Below, one piece after another: positions 61,734 to 64,000 of a stretch of 64,000 nucleotides of DNA. The first letter of the stretch is position 1; every line of letters begins with the position of its first letter. The stretch is taken from NCBI GenBank assembly GCA_002336485.1, contig DDCZ01000023.1, positions 1 to 64,000 on the forward strand, in the 5' to 3' direction. Under the pieces are notes generated by a model. The model was given only the letters and a program-made list of their open reading frames with translations. It was not told the origin of the DNA and ran no database searches. Both the position numbers and the translations under genes were made by a program. The DNA is from Flavobacteriales bacterium UBA1993 (lineage in GTDB: Bacteria > Bacteroidota > Bacteroidia > Flavobacteriales_G > Salibacteraceae).

Positions 61734-62390
61734 TTGATCAGCAAGATTACAGCAATATTAGCCAAAGAGATCACGTCCGATCTTCGAAATCCATACACGT
61801 TAGCAGGGTCAGGCTTGTTTTTGCTTTCAAGTTTATTTGTCTGCTACATCGCTGCAAAGCGAATTAATGTTGTCGCTACTTGGGTTGCGCTTTTTTGGAT
61901 CATCATTCTGTTCACAAGCTTTAATGCTGTAGCAAAAAGCTTTGTTTCAGAGACGCGTGAGCGCATGCTCTATTTTTACACGCTGCATCATCCGGGCCAA
62001 TTTATCGCCTCGAAGATGATCTACAACGGACTGGTATTGATCGTGCTTTCATCCGTGGCTGCATTTGTTTATTCAACGCTTTTTAGCATGGAAATCAATG
62101 ATTTAGCACTTTTCGCTTACGGGGTTGTTTTCGGCGCTAGCGGAATTTCATTTGTTCTTAGCATGCTCAGCACAATCGCATCCAAAGCTGGAAGAAATCT
62201 GACTCTTTTGGCCGTACTAGGCCTTCCCATTTTGCTACCGATAATCTTGGTGGCGATTACCTTAACTAAGAATGCCGTCGACGGAATTGATTGGTCGGTT
62301 CAATGGAAATATGCCTTTGTATTATTCGCATTGAATGTGGTTTGTTTGGCACTTTCCCTTGTCTTGTTTCCATACCTTTGGCGTGAATAA
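61734..62390 (+). CDS. ccmB: heme exporter protein CcmB
   Basis: A 218-residue membrane protein with six helices, the permease of the CcmAB ABC transporter that frees holo-CcmE in cytochrome c maturation. N-terminal AILAKEITSDLRNPYTLAG and the FNAVAKSFVSETRERMLYFY stretch are typical of CcmB in Bacteroidota. The start is TTG 61734. The ATPase CcmA is not found beside it in this window. It begins the cluster ccmB-C-D-E-F with gaps of only a few bases. Confidence 0.9.
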   Translation: MISKITAILAKEITSDLRNPYTLAGSGLFLLSSLFVCYIAAKRINVVATWVALFWIIILFTSFNAVAKSFVSETRERMLYFYTLHHPGQFIASKMIYNGLVLIVLSSVAAFVYSTLFSMEINDLALFAYGVVFGASGISFVLSMLSTIASKAGRNLTLLAVLGLPILLPIILVAITLTKNAVDGIDWSVQWKYAFVLFALNVVCLALSLVLFPYLWRE

Positions 62391-62399
62391 TCCGGTGCC

Positions 62400-63116
62400 T
62401 TGAAACTTCACATTTCGTTCAAAATTTCCGCCGTCGTTTTAGTGCTTTTTGCCATTACCGTCGGCATGCTCGTTGACGTACCGCGTCTAGACATTTTAAA
62501 TGAGTCGATCCGGAACCTATTCTATCATGTAACCTCCTGGTTTGCCATGGTATTCCTCTTCATTGCCTCCTTTGTTTATAGCATCCGTTATTTAAATTCT
62601 GGGAATGAACAGCACGACCTTCTTGCCAAAATATTTGTGCAGGTAGGAATGGTCTTTGGCGCTGCCGGACTGGTAACAGGGATGCTCTGGGCTAAATACA
62701 CATGGGGTGCATATTGGGTTCCTGATCCGAAACTTAACGGAGCGGCCATCGCGCTTTTGGCATACCTAGCATACATGATCTTGCGAAACAGCTTGACCGA
62801 TAGCTTAACCCGAGCTAAAATTTCCGCGGTATACAACATCTTCGCCTTCGTGATGATGGTGATTTTTGTCTTCATATTACCTAGAATGACCGATTCACTT
62901 CACCCTGGAAATGGTGGAAACCCAGCATTTAGTGGATACGACCTTGACAACACAATGCGATTTGTGTTTTATCCAGCAACGATTGGATGGATACTTTTGG
63001 GACTGTGGATTTCAGAGCTCCGATTCAGAGTGGATAGCCTTTCGCAAAAAATGAATGATGATTTGGATATTAAATCCGATCGATTAGACTCAATTCCTAG
63101 ACTCGATGAAGAATAA
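62400..63116 (+). CDS. ccmC: heme exporter protein CcmC
   Basis: A 238-residue protein with six membrane helices that delivers heme to CcmE. It contains the heme-handling His in FYHVTSWF and the tryptophan-rich loop as WGAYWVPDPKL in the second periplasmic region; in E. coli CcmC this reads WGTWWVWD, so the last tryptophan is replaced by proline. HPGNGGNPAFSGYDLD in the last loop is a Bacteroidota-type insertion with a second His. The start is TTG 62400. It overlaps ccmD by 11 bases. Confidence 0.9.
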   Translation: MKLHISFKISAVVLVLFAITVGMLVDVPRLDILNESIRNLFYHVTSWFAMVFLFIASFVYSIRYLNSGNEQHDLLAKIFVQVGMVFGAAGLVTGMLWAKYTWGAYWVPDPKLNGAAIALLAYLAYMILRNSLTDSLTRAKISAVYNIFAFVMMVIFVFILPRMTDSLHPGNGGNPAFSGYDLDNTMRFVFYPATIGWILLGLWISELRFRVDSLSQKMNDDLDIKSDRLDSIPRLDEE

Positions 63117-63318
63117 ACGATTCCTTCTCGCACTTTTCGCGATGATTATATCAGCCGCGGGGCAAGCCCAAACAACGGCTATGGCCGACACTATGCGCAG
63201 TAATGGAAAGATCTACGTAGTTGTAGGCGTAATCTTTTTGATTTTTTGCGTGTTGTTTACCTACCTCGTATTTCTAGATCGAAAAATTGGACGTTTAGAG
63301 AAACAGAATAACAAATGA
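63106..63318 (+). CDS. ccmD: CcmD family protein
   Basis: A 70-residue protein with an N-terminal hydrophobic signal (FLLALFAMIISAAGQA) and one membrane helix (about 38-58, VVVGVIFLIFCVLFTYLVF) followed by a basic tail with DRKIGRLEKQ, the typical one-helix CcmD arrangement. CcmD helps CcmAB release heme-loaded CcmE. It overlaps ccmC by 11 bases and ccmE by four, so the order and translational coupling support the call despite low sequence conservation. Confidence 0.8.
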   Translation: MKNKRFLLALFAMIISAAGQAQTTAMADTMRSNGKIYVVVGVIFLIFCVLFTYLVFLDRKIGRLEKQNNK

Positions 63319-63716
63319 AAAAATCGCACATAGCGCTAATAATCGTGATCGCAATTTTGATTGGCGCAATGGTCACTGCCATAAATGACTCAAGTTCCTA
63401 CGCTGATTTCAGCGAGGCATTTAGTGAACCGTCTGGAGAATTTCATGTAGTCGGGAAACTCAATCGCGATCGGCAAATGATTTATGACCCCGTTTCAAAT
63501 CCTGATGAGTTCATCTTTTACATGACGGATATTAAGAACGAGGAAAAGAAGGTGGTTTTGCATAAAAGCAAACCCCAAGACTTCGAACGTTCTGAGCAAA
63601 TTGTTTTGATTGGAAGTGCCCAAGGAGATGAATTTCATGCGAATGACATACTGATGAAATGTCCTTCGAAATATCAAGATGGGGAAATTACGGCCAAAGA
63701 CCAAAGCCAGATATAG
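63315..63716 (+). CDS. ccmE: cytochrome c maturation protein CcmE, Cys-type
   Basis: A 133-residue periplasmic heme chaperone with an N-terminal membrane anchor (SHIALIIVIAILIGAMVTAI) and an OB-fold beta barrel (GEFHVVGKLNRDRQMIYD; IVLIGSAQGDEFHANDILMK). In most bacteria the heme is bound by a His in an HxxxY motif; here it is Cys116 and Tyr120 in CPSKY, the CxxxY variant known from archaea, Desulfovibrio and other groups. It is therefore a Cys-type CcmE. Its stop is immediately followed by the ccmF start. Confidence 0.88.
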   Translation: MKKSHIALIIVIAILIGAMVTAINDSSSYADFSEAFSEPSGEFHVVGKLNRDRQMIYDPVSNPDEFIFYMTDIKNEEKKVVLHKSKPQDFERSEQIVLIGSAQGDEFHANDILMKCPSKYQDGEITAKDQSQI

Positions 63717-64000
63717 ATGACATACTCAGGAGAGCATTTACTCATTGGCCAGCTAGGCAACACATTCACCATTCTTGCTTTCGCATTTAGTTTCTTAAGC
63801 ATGGTTGCCTATTTTTTGGCTGACCTTAAAAAAGACGACCAATATTTAAGAATCGGTCGCATCGCATATTTAGCGCATTCCATCTCAGTTATTGGTATGG
63901 TCGCAACGCTCTTCGCAATGATATTCAATCAGTATTTCGAGTATCACTATGTGTGGCAGCATAGCAATACGGAAATGCCCATGAAGTACATTTTCTCATG
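63717..64000 (+). CDS. ccmF: cytochrome c heme lyase subunit CcmF, cut by window end
   Basis: The first 94 residues are visible, starting MTYSGEHLLIGQLGN at an ATG that touches the ccmE stop (TAGATG). Three hydrophobic segments are seen, and the YHYVWQHSNTEMPMKYIFS stretch is the conserved periplasmic loop before the heme-handling region of CcmF/CcsA proteins. The gene continues beyond the window, so no stop is visible. CcmF attaches heme from CcmE to apocytochrome c. Confidence 0.9.
   Translation, partial: MTYSGEHLLIGQLGNTFTILAFAFSFLSMVAYFLADLKKDDQYLRIGRIAYLAHSISVIGMVATLFAMIFNQYFEYHYVWQHSNTEMPMKYIFS

Overview
The window reads as chromosomal DNA of a free-living, probably marine, member of the Bacteroidota, most likely Flavobacteriales. 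Support from the sequence: several secreted proteins end in type IX secretion (T9SS) sorting domains of type A or of the 'gliding motility-associated' type B; promoters carry the Bacteroidota -7 element TAnnTTTG; Shine-Dalgarno sequences are almost absent; and families largely typical of this phylum occur (DUF4301, DUF5723, DUF983, PorE-like OmpA protein, bacillithiol and menaquinone enzymes). No phage, transposase, integrase or CRISPR array was seen. Coding density is high and no gene-free stretch exceeds 300 bases.

Layout. 1-2.3 kb: end of a T9SS cargo gene, a DUF983 membrane protein, an orphan hypothetical and a coiled-coil lipoprotein. 2.3-4 kb: phospho-sugar mutase. 4-11.2 kb: a minus-strand four-gene operon with the symmetrical order small secreted helical protein, giant PKD-repeat adhesin, second giant PKD adhesin, second small helical protein. 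11.3-15.4 kb: DUF4301 protein, then queE and a PorE-like OmpA protein. 15.5-21.4 kb: a tightly coupled minus-strand operon of lipoprotein, DUF5723 outer-membrane protein, T9SS-sorted protein and GT-C glycosyltransferase. 21.6-29.1 kb: small membrane protein, MsbA-type ABC exporter, a stand-alone NUMOD4/HNH protein and a 1470-residue Asp-box (BNR) T9SS protein. 29.1-30.6 kb: rpmH, then a small operon with an SPFH gene broken by a frameshift and two tiny partner genes. 30.6-41.5 kb: rarA, a lipoprotein, a phosphopantetheinyl transferase, menA, truA, a second ABC exporter, uvrA, an ECF sigma factor with a 65-residue companion, and nth. 41.6-46.4 kb: acylphosphatase, bcp, recA, a TPR lipoprotein and an OmpL47-like repeat protein. 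46.4-49.7 kb: the classical thrS-infC-rpmI-rplT translation operon, with infC apparently starting at ATT. 49.9-53.4 kb: a pentapeptide-like beta-helix fused to a potassium-channel pore, TerC, two tandem small cysteine-containing lipoproteins and tRNA-His. 53.5-60.9 kb: CopA, a GT9 glycosyltransferase, a flippase and a 970-residue T9SS-sorted protein. 60.9-64 kb: bshB1 and the cytochrome c maturation cluster ccmB-C-D-E-F, cut by the window end.

Together this is core housekeeping (translation, DNA repair, cofactors, heme delivery) mixed with cell-surface and secretion genes. The best candidates for something undescribed are the duplicated 'small helical protein plus giant PKD adhesin' operon, the paired small cysteine lipoproteins, the beta-helix/potassium-channel fusion and a set of promoters placed so close to start codons that the mRNAs should be leaderless. 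Product names come from reading motifs by eye; no database search was run.
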